From assembly GCF_003611275.1 (NCBI RefSeq), contig NZ_CP020694.1:744001-808000 (forward strand): 64,000 bases of DNA, in the 5' to 3' direction. Positions 53,082 to 63,167 of the stretch are shown in pieces; the first letter of the stretch is position 1, and every line of letters starts with the position of its first letter. This stretch comes from Sulfitobacter sp. D7 (GTDB lineage Bacteria > Pseudomonadota > Alphaproteobacteria > Rhodobacterales > Rhodobacteraceae). The notes beneath the pieces were generated by a model. The model was given only the letters and a program-made list of their open reading frames with translations, was not told the origin of the DNA and searched no databases. The translations under genes and the position numbers were made by a program.

Positions 53082-55492
53082 TCCCGCGCCCGTCCCACGG
53101 CGGCAAGGACGGCCTCGGCGGTGGCGGGCGCTTGCAGATCGGCGTAGCGATCTCCGCAGGCCGATACCGCATCCGACAGCGCCATGAAGGCCGAGATGCC
53201 CAGCATGAAGGGCGGCTCCCCCACGGCTTTGGAGCGGTAGACCGTCTGCGCCGGGTTTGGCTGGTCCCAGAGTTTCACGTTGAACACCGGCGGCCGGTCG
53301 GAGCAGGCGGGGATCTTGTAGGTCGATGGCGCGTGGGTCCGCAGGGTGCCGGTTTCGTCCCAGACCAGTTCCTCGGTCGTGAGCCAGCCCGCGCCTTGCA
53401 CGTATCCGCCCTCAATCTGGCCGATGTCCAGCGCCGGGTTCAGCGAGGCGCCCGCGTCATGCAGGATGTCAGTGCGCAGAATGCGGTTTTCGCCGGTCAG
53501 CGTGTCGATCACCACTTCGGTGCAGGCGGCACCATAGGCGAAGTAGTAGAACGGCCGCCCGCGTCCGGCGATGCGGTCCCATTCGATGTCGGGCGTTTTG
53601 TAGAATCCCGTGGCCGAAAGGCTGACGCGGTTTTCATAGGCCGAAGCGGCGGCAGCGGCAAAGGTGATCTCTTCGCCCCCGATCTGCACCATGCCGTCGG
53701 TGAAACGTACCTGATCCGGCGTGGTCTGGTAGCGTTCGGCCAGATGCGCCGCCATGCGGTCGCGGATCGTGTCGCAGGCGTTCTGCGCGGCCATCCCGTT
53801 GAGGTCTGAACCGGAAGATGCCGCCGTGGCCGAGGTGTTGGGCACTTTGGCGGTATCGGTGGCTGTAATCTTGACCGCCTCGGGCGAGACGCCAAAGCGC
53901 GACGCGGCGACTTGCGCAACCTTCTGGAACAGCCCTTGCCCCATCTCGGTCCCGCCATGGTTCAGGTGGATCGAGCCATCCTGATAGACATGCACCAGCG
54001 CGCCCGCCTGATTGAGGTGGGTGAGCGTGAAGGAGATGCCGAATTTAACCGGGGTGATGGCGATGCCGCGTTTCAGTAGCGGGTTTGCGGCGTTCCATTC
54101 GGCGATGGCGGCGCGGCGGGCGTTGTAGTCGGCACTCTCAACCAGTCGGTCGGTCAGTGCATTGATGATACAGTCGGTGACCGGCTGCTGATAGGGCGTG
54201 GTCTGCACGTCCGACGGGGTTTCAGGGATCGCAGCCTTGCCAGTCGGCGCAGGGGGCGCGCCGCGAGAGGATAGATCGGCCTCTGCATCCGGTGGGGTGC
54301 GGTTGTCGATCGCGGTGCCGGTGGCCTCCACCTCGGTCGGGCGGTGGGCGTTGTCGGTGTAGTAATTCGCCCGGCGCACGGCGAGCGGGTCGAGGCCCAG
54401 TTCATGAGCGATATGGTCCATGACCCGCTCAATTCCGACCACCCCTTGCGGCCCGCCAAAACCGCGAAACGCCGTGGCGCTGGCGGTATTGGTGCGCAAG
54501 CGGTGCGAGGTGATGCGGATGTCGTGCAGATGGTAAGCGTTGTCGGCGTGCAGCATGGCGCGGTCGGCCACGGGCAGGCTGAGGTCCATCGACCAGCCGC
54601 AGCGGGTGTAATGGGTCACGTCCAGCGCGGTGATGCGCCCCGTCTCGTCAAAGCCTGCGTCGTAAGCGATGCGGAAATCATGCCGCTTGCCGGTGATGAT
54701 CATATCGTCATCGCGGTCATAGCGCATTTTGCAGGGTTTGCCCGTCAGAGACGCGGCGACAGAACAGGCAATCGCCAGCGCGTTGCCTTGGCTTTCCTTG
54801 CCACCGAAACCACCGCCCATACGCCGGGTCTCGACCCGCACGGCATGCATCGGGCGACCAATGGCATGGGCCACTTTGTGCTGAATTTCGGTCGGGTGCT
54901 GGGTCGAGGAATGCACCAGCATGTCGCCATTGTCCTGCGGCAGGGCCATGGCGGCCTGACCTTCGAGATAGAAATGCTCCTGCCCGCCCATCTCGATCTG
55001 GCCCGAGAGGCGGCGGCTGGCCTTGGAGAGCGCGGCCTCGGCATCGCCCTTCTGGTAGATGCGGGGGCCGTCTTCGAACCGGCTGTCGGCGGCGAGCGCC
55101 TGCTCGACGGTCAGGATCGGATCACGCGGGGTGATCTGTGGCTTGCCCAGTTGCGCGGCGCGACGGGCAGCGAGGTGGCTGGTGGCCACGACCAGATAGA
55201 GCGGCTGGCCCGCGAAATGGATTTCGCCCGTCGCCAAAAGCGGCTCGTCATGGTTCGAGGGTGAGGTGTCGCAGTCATGGACGAGATCATCGGCGGTCAG
55301 CACTTTGACCACGCCGGGCGCAGACCGCACGGCGTCGAGGTCAAGCGCCGTCAATTCGCCCGCCGCGACGGGGCTGAGGCCAAAGGCCAGATGCAGCGTG
55401 CCGCGCGGGGTGGGGATGTCGTCTACATAGCGCGCGGCACCGGTGACATGGAGCTTCGCAGCGTCATGGGGAAGGGGCTTTGCAACGCTCAT
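53078..55492 (-). CDS. xdhB: Xanthine dehydrogenase molybdopterin subunit
   Basis: 804 aa. The large subunit that holds molybdopterin and oxidises hypoxanthine and xanthine. Markers are [80 protein letters not shown] and near the end [20 protein letters not shown], where the Glu of G-E-P-P is catalytic. It overlaps xdhA and xdhC by 4 nt each. Unlike HmfA in the island it has no CoxG extension, so the two molybdenum enzymes in this window are clearly separate. Confidence 0.93.
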   Translation of the reverse strand: MSVAKPLPHDAAKLHVTGAARYVDDIPTPRGTLHLAFGLSPVAAGELTALDLDAVRSAPGVVKVLTADDLVHDCDTSPSNHDEPLLATGEIHFAGQPLYLVVATSHLAARRAAQLGKPQITPRDPILTVEQALAADSRFEDGPRIYQKGDAEAALSKASRRLSGQIEMGGQEHFYLEGQAAMALPQDNGDMLVHSSTQHPTEIQHKVAHAIGRPMHAVRVETRRMGGGFGGKESQGNALAIACSVAASLTGKPCKMRYDRDDDMIITGKRHDFRIAYDAGFDETGRITALDVTHYTRCGWSMDLSLPVADRAMLHADNAYHLHDIRITSHRLRTNTASATAFRGFGGPQGVVGIERVMDHIAHELGLDPLAVRRANYYTDNAHRPTEVEATGTAIDNRTPPDAEADLSSRGAPPAPTGKAAIPETPSDVQTTPYQQPVTDCIINALTDRLVESADYNARRAAIAEWNAANPLLKRGIAITPVKFGISFTLTHLNQAGALVHVYQDGSIHLNHGGTEMGQGLFQKVAQVAASRFGVSPEAVKITATDTAKVPNTSATAASSGSDLNGMAAQNACDTIRDRMAAHLAERYQTTPDQVRFTDGMVQIGGEEITFAAAAASAYENRVSLSATGFYKTPDIEWDRIAGRGRPFYYFAYGAACTEVVIDTLTGENRILRTDILHDAGASLNPALDIGQIEGGYVQGAGWLTTEELVWDETGTLRTHAPSTYKIPACSDRPPVFNVKLWDQPNPAQTVYRSKAVGEPPFMLGISAFMALSDAVSACGDRYADLQAPATAEAVLAAVGRARE

Positions 55493-56880
55493 GCCGAGAC
55501 CTCCTGCAGGTGGGTGGCTTGACCGTTGGCGTCATGGAAATAGCGCAGCAGCATGTTTTGCGCCGCCTCCATCCGGTAGCTGGCAGAGGCGCGCATGTCC
55601 GAGAGGGGGGTGAAATCGTCGGTCATCGCTGCCATCGCCTTGCGGATGGTGTCTTCGCTCCACGGTTGGCCGACCAGCGCCGCCTCAGCCGCAGCAGCGC
55701 GTTTCGGTGTTGCCGCCATGCCGCCAAAGGCGATGCGCGCGGTGAGGATTTCGGTGCCATTGCCGGTGATCGAAATACAGCCGCAGACCGCCGAGATATC
55801 TTGATCGAAGCGTTTCGACAGTTTGTAGCAGCGCAGAGTGTCATGTTGGCGGGGGATGAGGATGGCTTCGACAAATTCTCCCGCCGCGCGGTCTTGTTTG
55901 CCGTAGTCGAGAAAGAAATCCTCAAGCGCTATTTCGCGTCGCGCATTACCGCGCCGCAACTGCAGGGTCGCCCCAAGCGCAATCAGCGCGGGCGGGCCAT
56001 CCCCGATGGGCGAGCCATTGGCGATATTGCCGCCCAGCGTCGCCGCGTTGCGCACCTGCGTCGAGCCATAGCGGCGCAGCATGGTACCCAAGCTGGGATG
56101 CAGGGGGGCAAGCTTTGCCTCTACCTCGGTCAGCGTGGTCATTGCACCGATGCGCAGGCCGGTTTCGTCCTCGGTGATGCCGCGCAGATCGGCGCAGCGG
56201 TTGAGGAAGGCGACGGCGCCCAGTTCGCGGAACCCTTTGGTGACCCAAAGACCCACGTCCGTCGCCCCGGCGATCAGCGTGGCATCGGGATTGTCGAGAT
56301 ACCAAGCGGCGAGTTCATCGCTGCTTTCGGGCTGCACATGCGGCGCGCCATCGACTTTGGCGGGCGCGGGGATGTCCTGCGCCAACTTGTCTTTCAGGCT
56401 GCGCAGATGGGCGGGCACCGGCGCGCCTGCGGCGGCCTCCGCGGCGCGGATGATCGGGGCGTAGCCGGTGCAGCGGCAAAGGTTGCCAGCCAGTTGCACG
56501 TCATGATCCGTCGCCCCATTAAGATGCGCCGTGGCCATGGAGACCACGAAGCCCGGCGTGCAGAACCCGCACTGGCTGCCGTGATGCTCTATCATCGTCT
56601 CCTGCACCGGGTGCAGCGTGCCATCGGCGCTCGCCATGCCCTCGACCGTGGTGACGGCCTTGCCGTTCACCTGCGGCAGAAACAGGATACAGCCATTGAG
56701 CGCGCGGCTGCCGTTTTCATCGGTGATCATCACCGAACAGGCTCCGCAGTCGCCCTCGTTACAGCCCTCCTTGGTGCCGGTCAGGCCACGCTCTTCGCGC
56801 AGCCAGTCGAGCAGGGTGGTGGTCGGGGACACGTTGGAGAGTGACACGACTTCTCCATTGAGAAGAAAAGTGATGTCCAT
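55489..56880 (-). CDS. xdhA: Xanthine dehydrogenase Fe-S/FAD subunit
   Basis: 463 aa combining two 2Fe-2S domains and an FAD domain. N-terminal cysteines: [14 protein letters not shown] and later [13 protein letters not shown] with CRCTGY. The FAD region contains [20 protein letters not shown] and [20 protein letters not shown]. It takes electrons from XdhB and reduces NAD+. First gene of the seven-gene operon xdhABC-ATPase-permeases-binding protein; the promoter should lie in the 199-bp gap to dnaE. I saw no recognisable purine riboswitch there. Confidence 0.93.
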   Translation of the reverse strand: MDITFLLNGEVVSLSNVSPTTTLLDWLREERGLTGTKEGCNEGDCGACSVMITDENGSRALNGCILFLPQVNGKAVTTVEGMASADGTLHPVQETMIEHHGSQCGFCTPGFVVSMATAHLNGATDHDVQLAGNLCRCTGYAPIIRAAEAAAGAPVPAHLRSLKDKLAQDIPAPAKVDGAPHVQPESSDELAAWYLDNPDATLIAGATDVGLWVTKGFRELGAVAFLNRCADLRGITEDETGLRIGAMTTLTEVEAKLAPLHPSLGTMLRRYGSTQVRNAATLGGNIANGSPIGDGPPALIALGATLQLRRGNARREIALEDFFLDYGKQDRAAGEFVEAILIPRQHDTLRCYKLSKRFDQDISAVCGCISITGNGTEILTARIAFGGMAATPKRAAAAEAALVGQPWSEDTIRKAMAAMTDDFTPLSDMRASASYRMEAAQNMLLRYFHDANGQATHLQEVSA

Positions 56881-57079
56881 TGGTTCTCATCCGCCGCAGT
56901 ACAAAGTGGCCCATAACGGTGCGCGGGGTTCGATGCGGCGTAGAACCGGGCGCGGGCGAGGTAGAGGTTAGGCTAGCGGGGCGGGGGGCGTTTTGGCAAG
57001 AAAAAATACCTTGGGCGAAAAATGCGCTGGGTGCGATCCGGTGCTGGTGCCTTTGGGGTGGGTGGCGTAAAAATGCGCC

Positions 57080-60000
57080 ATGTCCAATGATCCCCGATTC
57101 ATTCACCTGCGTAGCCATTCCGAGTATTCCTTGCTGGAGGGCGCGCTGCGGTTGAAAAAACTGCCCGGCATGTGCCGCGATGCGGGCATGCCCGCGCTGG
57201 CGCTGACCGACACCAACAACATGTTCGCAGCACTCGAATTCTCTGTCGCGATGGCGGGCGCGGGTGTGCAGCCGATCATCGGCTGTCAGGTCGATATCGC
57301 CTATGTCGAGGTGCAGCCCGGTGAGAAACCGCGCCCGCCCGCACCGGTGGTCCTGCTGGCGCAGAGCGAATTGGGCTATGAAAACCTGATGAAGCTGAAC
57401 TCTTGCCTCTACCTCGACAAGGGCGGCGCGGTGGCCGAGGTGACGCTGGCGGAGCTTGAGGCGCTGAGCGCCGATCTCATCTGCCTGACGGGTGGCCCGT
57501 TGGGGCCGGTGGGGATGCTTTTGCAAGGCGGCCAGCGCCCGGCGGCAGAGGCGCTGATGGCCCGGCTGCAGGGTGCCTTTGGCGACCGGCTTTATGTCGA
57601 GTTGCAGCGCCACCCCGAAGACGGCGGCCAGCCCGAGCCCGAGCGTCTGACCGAGCGCGGCTTTATCGAGATGGCCTATGCGATGGATATCCCGCTGGTT
57701 GCGACCAACGATGTCTATTTCCCGAAACCGGATATGTACGAGGCCCATGACGCGCTGATCTGCATCGCCGAGGGTGCCTATGTTGACCAAAGCCAGCCCC
57801 GCCGCCGCCTGACCGCGCAGCATTACTTCAAGTCGCAGGCCGAGATGGCGACGCTTTTCGCCGATCTACCCGAAGCGCTGAGCAACACTGTCGAGATCGC
57901 CAAACGCTGCGCCTTCATGGCCTACCGACGCGACCCGATCTTGCCGAAGTTCGCCGACGATGAGGTGGCCGAACTGCGCCGCATGGCCAACGAGGGGCTA
58001 CAGGCGCGTCTGGCGGTGATCCCCCATGCGGTCAGCGTGGAGGACTACCAAAAGCGCCTCGATTTCGAGCTGGGCATCATCGAAGGCATGGGGTTCCCCG
58101 GCTACTTCCTGATCGTTGCCGACTTCATCCAATGGGCCAAAGACAATGACATTCCGGTGGGGCCGGGGCGGGGCTCGGGGGCGGGGTCACTCGTGGCCTA
58201 TGCGCTGACCATCACCGACCTCGACCCCCTGCGCTATTCGCTCCTGTTCGAGCGTTTCCTCAACCCCGAGCGGGTCTCGATGCCCGACTTCGACATCGAC
58301 TTTTGCATGGACCGCCGCGAAGAGGTGATCCGCTATGTGCAAGAGAAATATGGCCGCGACAAGGTGGGGCAGATCATCACCTTCGGTGCGCTTTTGTCCA
58401 AGGCGGCGGTGCGCGATATTGGTCGCGTGTTGCAGATGCCCTACGGGCAGGTCGACCGTCTGTCGAAGATGATCCCGGTGGAAGGGGTGAAACCCGTCTC
58501 CATCGAAAAGGCGCTGGCGGATGAGCCACGCCTGCGCGAAGAGGCCAAGAACGAAGAGGTCGTGGACCGCTTGCTGACCTATGGCCAGCAGGTCGAAGGG
58601 CTGCTCCGGAACGCCTCGACCCACGCGGCGGGTGTGGTCATCGGCGACCGGCCGCTGGACCATCTGGTGCCGCTTTACCAAGACCCGCGCTCGGACATGC
58701 CAGCGACGCAGTTCAACATGAAATGGGTCGAACAGGCCGGGCTGGTGAAATTCGACTTTCTGGGCCTGAAGACTCTCACCGTCATCCAAAACGCGCTTGA
58801 TCAGATCAAAGCGGGCGGGCGGCATCTGCACCTCGCCGCGGATGGTCGCCAAATTTATGAGCCGCCAGAGGGGCACGTGGATGACGTGGCCACGATCCCG
58901 CTCGATGATAAGGCGACCTACAAGCTTTACTCCAGCGCCAAGACGGTCGCGGTCTTTCAGGTGGAATCCAGCGGCATGATGGATGCGCTCAAGCGCATGA
59001 AGCCGACCTGTATCGAAGACATCGTGGCCCTCGTGGCGCTTTACCGTCCCGGCCCGATGGAGAACATTCCGGTCTATTGCGAGGTCAAGAATGGCCAGCG
59101 CGAGTTGGAATCCGTGCACCCGTCGATCGACTACATCCTTGAAGAGACCCAAGGCATTATCGTTTACCAAGAACAGGTGATGCAGATCGCGCAGGTCATG
59201 GCGGGCTACTCGCTTGGCGGCGCGGACCTGTTGCGCCGTGCGATGGGTAAGAAAATCGCCGAGGAAATGGCCAAGGAGCGCCCCAAATTCGAAAAGGGCG
59301 CGATGGCCAATGGGGTCGATAAAAAAAAGGCGGCAGAGGTCTTCGACCTTCTGGAAAAATTCGCCAACTACGGTTTTAACAAGTCCCACGCCGCGGCCTA
59401 TGCGGTGGTCAGCTACCAGACCGCTTGGCTAAAGGCGAACCATCCGGTTGAGTTCATGGCCGGGGTGATGAACTGCGATATTCACCTCACCGACAAGCTG
59501 GCGGTTTACTTCGAGGAAGTGCGCAAGCGGCTGGAACTGCCTTGGGTGCCGCCCTGCGTGAACCGCTCGGATGCGACCTTCAAAGTGGTAGACGGCGCGC
59601 TGGTCTATGCGCTTGGCGCGCTGAAAAATGTCGGGCTTGAGGCGATGCGGCTGGTGACCGAGGGGCGCAAGGTCGACGGTGTCGATAAGCCCTTTGCCAC
59701 GCTCTTTGATCTCGCCCGCCGGGTGGACCTCAAGCGCGTGGGCAAGCGCCCGCTTGAGATGCTGGTGCGCTCGGGTGCCTTCGATCAGCTCGACAGCAAC
59801 CGGCGGCGGGTGTTCCAATCGCTCGACGGGCTGGTGAGCTATTCGGCAGCGATCCATGAGCAGAAAGCCAGCAACCAGGTGTCGCTCTTTGGTGAGGCGG
59901 GCGACGATCTGCCCGAACCGCGCATGTTGCCCTGCGACGACTGGCAATCGGCAGAGCGGCTGGCCGAGGAATTCAAGGCCGTGGGTTTCTACCTTTCGGG

Positions 60001-60616
60001 CCATCCGCTTGATGACTACATGCCGCCCTTGAAACGCAAATGGGCGCGCGAGGCGGGCTTGCCCTTCCTCACGCTGGACGAATTGAACGAAAAGGTCAGC
60101 ACCCGCGGCGCGATGAACGCGCGGCTGGCGGGCGTGGTCGCCGGACGGCAAGAGCGCAAGTCGGCGCGGGGCAACCGCTTTGCCTTTGCGCAGCTTTCGG
60201 ACACCACAGGCGGCTACGAGGTGACGATCTTCTCTGACGTGCTGGAGGCGTCGCGCGATCATCTGGAGGTCGGCTCCAAGGTCGTCGTTACGGTCGAGGC
60301 CACGATGGAAAGCGACCAGTTGAAGCTTTTGGCACGCGGCATCGGCCCGATCGACGCGGCGGTTGCGGATGCGGGCAGCATGGGACTGCGCGTTTTCATC
60401 GACGGGCCGGGGGCCATTCAATCGGTGGCCGATGTGCTTGATGGCGCGCGTCAAGCGGTCAAAGCGGCGGGGAAGGGGCCGGTGCAGTTCTGCCTGATAA
60501 ACCCAAGCCTGCCCGGCGAGGTCGAGGTTGATCTGGGGCGCGAGTTCCCGGTGACACCGCAGATCAAGGGCGCGATCCGTTCGCTTGATGGGGTGATGGA
60601 GGTCGAGGAAATCTGA
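57080..60616 (+). CDS. dnaE: DNA polymerase III alpha subunit
   Basis: 1178 aa, the replicative polymerase. The PHP domain opens with FIHLRSHSEYSLLEGALRLK. Polymerase active-site residues are in MPDFDIDFCMDRREEVIRYV, preceded by GPGRGSGAGSLVAYAL. YRPGPMENIPVYCEVKNGQR and GFNKSHAAAYAVVSYQTAWL are further family motifs. A C-terminal OB-fold and tau-binding region complete the usual length. The ribosome-binding site is weak. It is divergent from xdhA. Confidence 0.96.
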   Translation: MSNDPRFIHLRSHSEYSLLEGALRLKKLPGMCRDAGMPALALTDTNNMFAALEFSVAMAGAGVQPIIGCQVDIAYVEVQPGEKPRPPAPVVLLAQSELGYENLMKLNSCLYLDKGGAVAEVTLAELEALSADLICLTGGPLGPVGMLLQGGQRPAAEALMARLQGAFGDRLYVELQRHPEDGGQPEPERLTERGFIEMAYAMDIPLVATNDVYFPKPDMYEAHDALICIAEGAYVDQSQPRRRLTAQHYFKSQAEMATLFADLPEALSNTVEIAKRCAFMAYRRDPILPKFADDEVAELRRMANEGLQARLAVIPHAVSVEDYQKRLDFELGIIEGMGFPGYFLIVADFIQWAKDNDIPVGPGRGSGAGSLVAYALTITDLDPLRYSLLFERFLNPERVSMPDFDIDFCMDRREEVIRYVQEKYGRDKVGQIITFGALLSKAAVRDIGRVLQMPYGQVDRLSKMIPVEGVKPVSIEKALADEPRLREEAKNEEVVDRLLTYGQQVEGLLRNASTHAAGVVIGDRPLDHLVPLYQDPRSDMPATQFNMKWVEQAGLVKFDFLGLKTLTVIQNALDQIKAGGRHLHLAADGRQIYEPPEGHVDDVATIPLDDKATYKLYSSAKTVAVFQVESSGMMDALKRMKPTCIEDIVALVALYRPGPMENIPVYCEVKNGQRELESVHPSIDYILEETQGIIVYQEQVMQIAQVMAGYSLGGADLLRRAMGKKIAEEMAKERPKFEKGAMANGVDKKKAAEVFDLLEKFANYGFNKSHAAAYAVVSYQTAWLKANHPVEFMAGVMNCDIHLTDKLAVYFEEVRKRLELPWVPPCVNRSDATFKVVDGALVYALGALKNVGLEAMRLVTEGRKVDGVDKPFATLFDLARRVDLKRVGKRPLEMLVRSGAFDQLDSNRRRVFQSLDGLVSYSAAIHEQKASNQVSLFGEAGDDLPEPRMLPCDDWQSAERLAEEFKAVGFYLSGHPLDDYMPPLKRKWAREAGLPFLTLDELNEKVSTRGAMNARLAGVVAGRQERKSARGNRFAFAQLSDTTGGYEVTIFSDVLEASRDHLEVGSKVVVTVEATMESDQLKLLARGIGPIDAAVADAGSMGLRVFIDGPGAIQSVADVLDGARQAVKAAGKGPVQFCLINPSLPGEVEVDLGREFPVTPQIKGAIRSLDGVMEVEEI

Positions 60617-60711
60617 TCTCGCCCCTCGCGCAGATCCGCCCTTTTTCCGCCCGTCAGTGGACGGCAAGCAGTGGCTGCGCTAACTGCCTGACAAGCAACG
60701 GGGAGCAGAGC

Positions 60712-61278
60712 ATGAAACGACGCATCGGCCTTTTGATCATGGCAGCGCTTCCCTCGGCCTGCGGCATGGCGCCCTCCGCGCCGGCGCCTCAGGTTGCCGA
60801 GATCGGCTTTGGCACCGCCCTGCCTTTTGGGGAGGTCGCCCGCGTCTGTGATGTGCGAGAGCAAGATTTGGGCAAGATGGTCGAAGAACCTGCGGCGCGG
60901 GGCTATCGGCTGTTCGATTCGCAACCCGGCAGCGCGGGGGCGCGCAGTTTCTACATCACCGGTTTTGCGGATGACTGCGCGCGCCAGTTGACGGCGGCCA
61001 ATGTCTTGTTCGGCACGCCCTCGGTCTATGAGCAGTTGCACTATGGCCCGGGAGGGGAAAACCTGCCCATCGCCGAGACCGACGCGGCCTATGAGGCGAT
61101 CAAGGCCAGTGTCTGTGGTGTGGGCAAGGGCAAACCCTGCGGCAAGCCGATTGGCACGCTCGACAAAACGGCGTTTTTCGTCAACGCCTATGAGCGTTTG
61201 GGCCAGACCGCACGTTGGTCTGAGGTGTTGGTGCATGACGGGGCGGTGGCCGCCGTGGCAATGAAATCAGCGGATTGA
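60712..61278 (+). CDS. Putative lipoprotein, conserved hypothetical
   Basis: 188 aa. GGGGAG precedes the ATG. The N-terminus RIGLLIMAALPSACGM contains a lipobox-like LPSAC with Cys at 17. The rest is soluble with four to five Cys (VARVCDVREQDL, FADDCARQL, SVCGVGKGKPCGKP), perhaps disulfide-linked in the periplasm. No known family was recognised. It lies about 100 nt after dnaE and is convergent with slyX. Confidence 0.7.
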   Translation: MKRRIGLLIMAALPSACGMAPSAPAPQVAEIGFGTALPFGEVARVCDVREQDLGKMVEEPAARGYRLFDSQPGSAGARSFYITGFADDCARQLTAANVLFGTPSVYEQLHYGPGGENLPIAETDAAYEAIKASVCGVGKGKPCGKPIGTLDKTAFFVNAYERLGQTARWSEVLVHDGAVAAVAMKSAD

Positions 61279-61309
61279 GCGGGTTGCGGGCATAGACCGG
61301 GGCTGCCGC

Positions 61310-61540
61310 TTAGTAATGCGGGGGCCGTTCATCGCCCATGACGACAGCGCCGCCGCCCGAAGCATCCCGTTCCCCCTCGCGCTGCATCAACATATGCACG
61401 CGGCGGTTCAGGGTCACGATCTCATCCTCCTGACGGGTGACGATCTCTGACATATCGTCGACCGCGCGGGTCAGATGGGCGATCTGCTCTTCGAGACGGC
61501 TGATATGGTCTGCCGTTTGGTCTGGGGTCTGTTCTGTCAT
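61310..61540 (-). CDS. slyX: SlyX-like protein
   Basis: 76 aa from ATG 61540 (AAGGA about 9 nt upstream). The start at 61549 is an alternative. A short coiled coil ([40 protein letters not shown]) and the C-terminal DERPPHY motif are the SlyX signature. Function is poorly known. It is divergent from hisS. Confidence 0.88.
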   Translation of the reverse strand: MTEQTPDQTADHISRLEEQIAHLTRAVDDMSEIVTRQEDEIVTLNRRVHMLMQREGERDASGGGAVVMGDERPPHY

Positions 61541-61670
61541 GACGCGCATCCTTTTTGCGCGCTCTAGCACGGTCGCGCGGCGCGGGACAGGGGCGCGATG
61601 CCGCGTTGCTTGCTCTTGCGGGGGGCTTGGGCTAGACGCGAGGCCAATTGATGCACCGAGGATCCTTGCC

Positions 61671-63167
61671 ATGGCAAAGCCCAAGAAAACCCCCCGTCCC
61701 AAGGCGCAAACTCCCAAGGGGTTCCGCGATTATTTCGGGACCGAGGTGACCCATCGGGCCGAGATGCTCAGCAAGATCGCCGCCGTCTATCACCGCTATG
61801 GTTTTGACGCGCTGGAAAGCTCGGGCGTGGAGACGGTTGAGGCGCTTGGCAAATTCCTCCCCGATGTGGACCGCCCGAACGAAGGCGTTTTCGCGTGGCA
61901 GGAAGATTCCGAAGGCGACAAGCCCGGCGATTGGCTGGCGCTGCGCTATGATCTGACAGCGCCCTTGGCGCGGGTCTATGCCCAGCACCGCAACGATCTG
62001 CCGATGCCGTACCGCCGCTATGCGATGGGGCCGGTCTGGCGCAATGAAAAGCCAGGGCCGGGGCGGTTTCGTCAGTTTTATCAGTGCGATGCGGATACCG
62101 TAGGCGCGCCATCAGTTGCGGCGGATGCCGAGATTTGCGCGATGCTGGCCGATTGTCTGGAAGAGGTCGGGATCGCGCGCGGCGACTATGTGGTGCGGGT
62201 GAACAACCGCAAGGTGCTGAATGGGGTGCTGGAAGTTGCGGGCCTTGCCGGTGACGACAAAGATACCGAGCGTGGCATCGTGCTGCGCGCCATCGACAAG
62301 TTGGACCGCCTCGGCCCAGAGGGCGTGCGCGCCTTGCTGGGCGAGGGCCGCAAGGACGACAGCGGCGATTTCACCAAGGGTGCCGGGTTGGAAGACGCGC
62401 AGGCCGATGTGGTCATGTGGTTCATGCAGGCCAAGCGTGACAGCGGGGCCGAGACTGTGGCGCGGCTGCGCGAGTTGGTCGCGGGCTCCGATGTCGGTGT
62501 GCAGGGTGTGGATGAGCTTGAGTTGATCTCTGACCTGCTGGCCGCGGGTGGCTATGGCCCTGACCGGGTTGAGATTGATCCGTCGGTGGTGCGCGGCCTT
62601 GGCTACTACACAGGGCCGGTGTTCGAGGCCGAGCTTACCTTTGAGATCAAAGACGAAAAGGGCCGCGCGCGGAACTTCGGCTCGGTCGCGGGCGGTGGGC
62701 GCTATGATGATCTGGTCAAGCGGTTTACAGGGCAGGAAGTGCCTGCCACGGGCGTCTCCATCGGCGTTGACCGGCTGCTGGCCGCGCTGGCCGCGAAGGG
62801 GCGATTGGAAACCGAGGCCACTGGCCCCGTCGTCGTCACCGTGATGGACCGCGACCGCATGGCCGATTATCAGGCGATGGTCGCCGAGTTGCGGCAGGCG
62901 GGCATCCGGGCAGAGGTATATCTGGGCAACCCCAAGAACTTCGGCAACCAGATGAAATACGCCGACAAGCGTCAGAGCCCGGTTGTGGTCATCGAAGGCG
63001 GTGACGAGAAAGACCGCGGCGTGGTGCAGATCAAGGACATGGTGCTGGGCGCGCAACTGGCGCAAGAGGCGAGCCACGATGAGTGGAAAGAGCGCCCGAA
63101 CCAATATGAAGTGCCCCGCGCCGATCTGATCAAGGCGGTCCGCGATATTCTGGATCGGACAAGCTGA
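61671..63167 (+). CDS. hisS: Histidyl-tRNA synthetase
   Basis: 498 aa from ATG 61671. Class II synthetase that charges tRNA-His. The start is at [20 protein letters not shown]; a longer ORF runs antisense into slyX and is not needed. Class II motif 2 is [20 protein letters not shown] with QFYQCD. The histidine motif is [15 protein letters not shown] and motif 3 is [10 protein letters not shown]. The C-terminal anticodon-binding domain ends at DILDRTS. It shares one base with the hisZ start (TGATG). Confidence 0.95.
   Translation: MAKPKKTPRPKAQTPKGFRDYFGTEVTHRAEMLSKIAAVYHRYGFDALESSGVETVEALGKFLPDVDRPNEGVFAWQEDSEGDKPGDWLALRYDLTAPLARVYAQHRNDLPMPYRRYAMGPVWRNEKPGPGRFRQFYQCDADTVGAPSVAADAEICAMLADCLEEVGIARGDYVVRVNNRKVLNGVLEVAGLAGDDKDTERGIVLRAIDKLDRLGPEGVRALLGEGRKDDSGDFTKGAGLEDAQADVVMWFMQAKRDSGAETVARLRELVAGSDVGVQGVDELELISDLLAAGGYGPDRVEIDPSVVRGLGYYTGPVFEAELTFEIKDEKGRARNFGSVAGGGRYDDLVKRFTGQEVPATGVSIGVDRLLAALAAKGRLETEATGPVVVTVMDRDRMADYQAMVAELRQAGIRAEVYLGNPKNFGNQMKYADKRQSPVVVIEGGDEKDRGVVQIKDMVLGAQLAQEASHDEWKERPNQYEVPRADLIKAVRDILDRTS

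Noticed and set aside
58187..60667. Two minus-strand open frames of about 400 aa
   Set aside because: Both are antisense to dnaE and show no recognisable domain.
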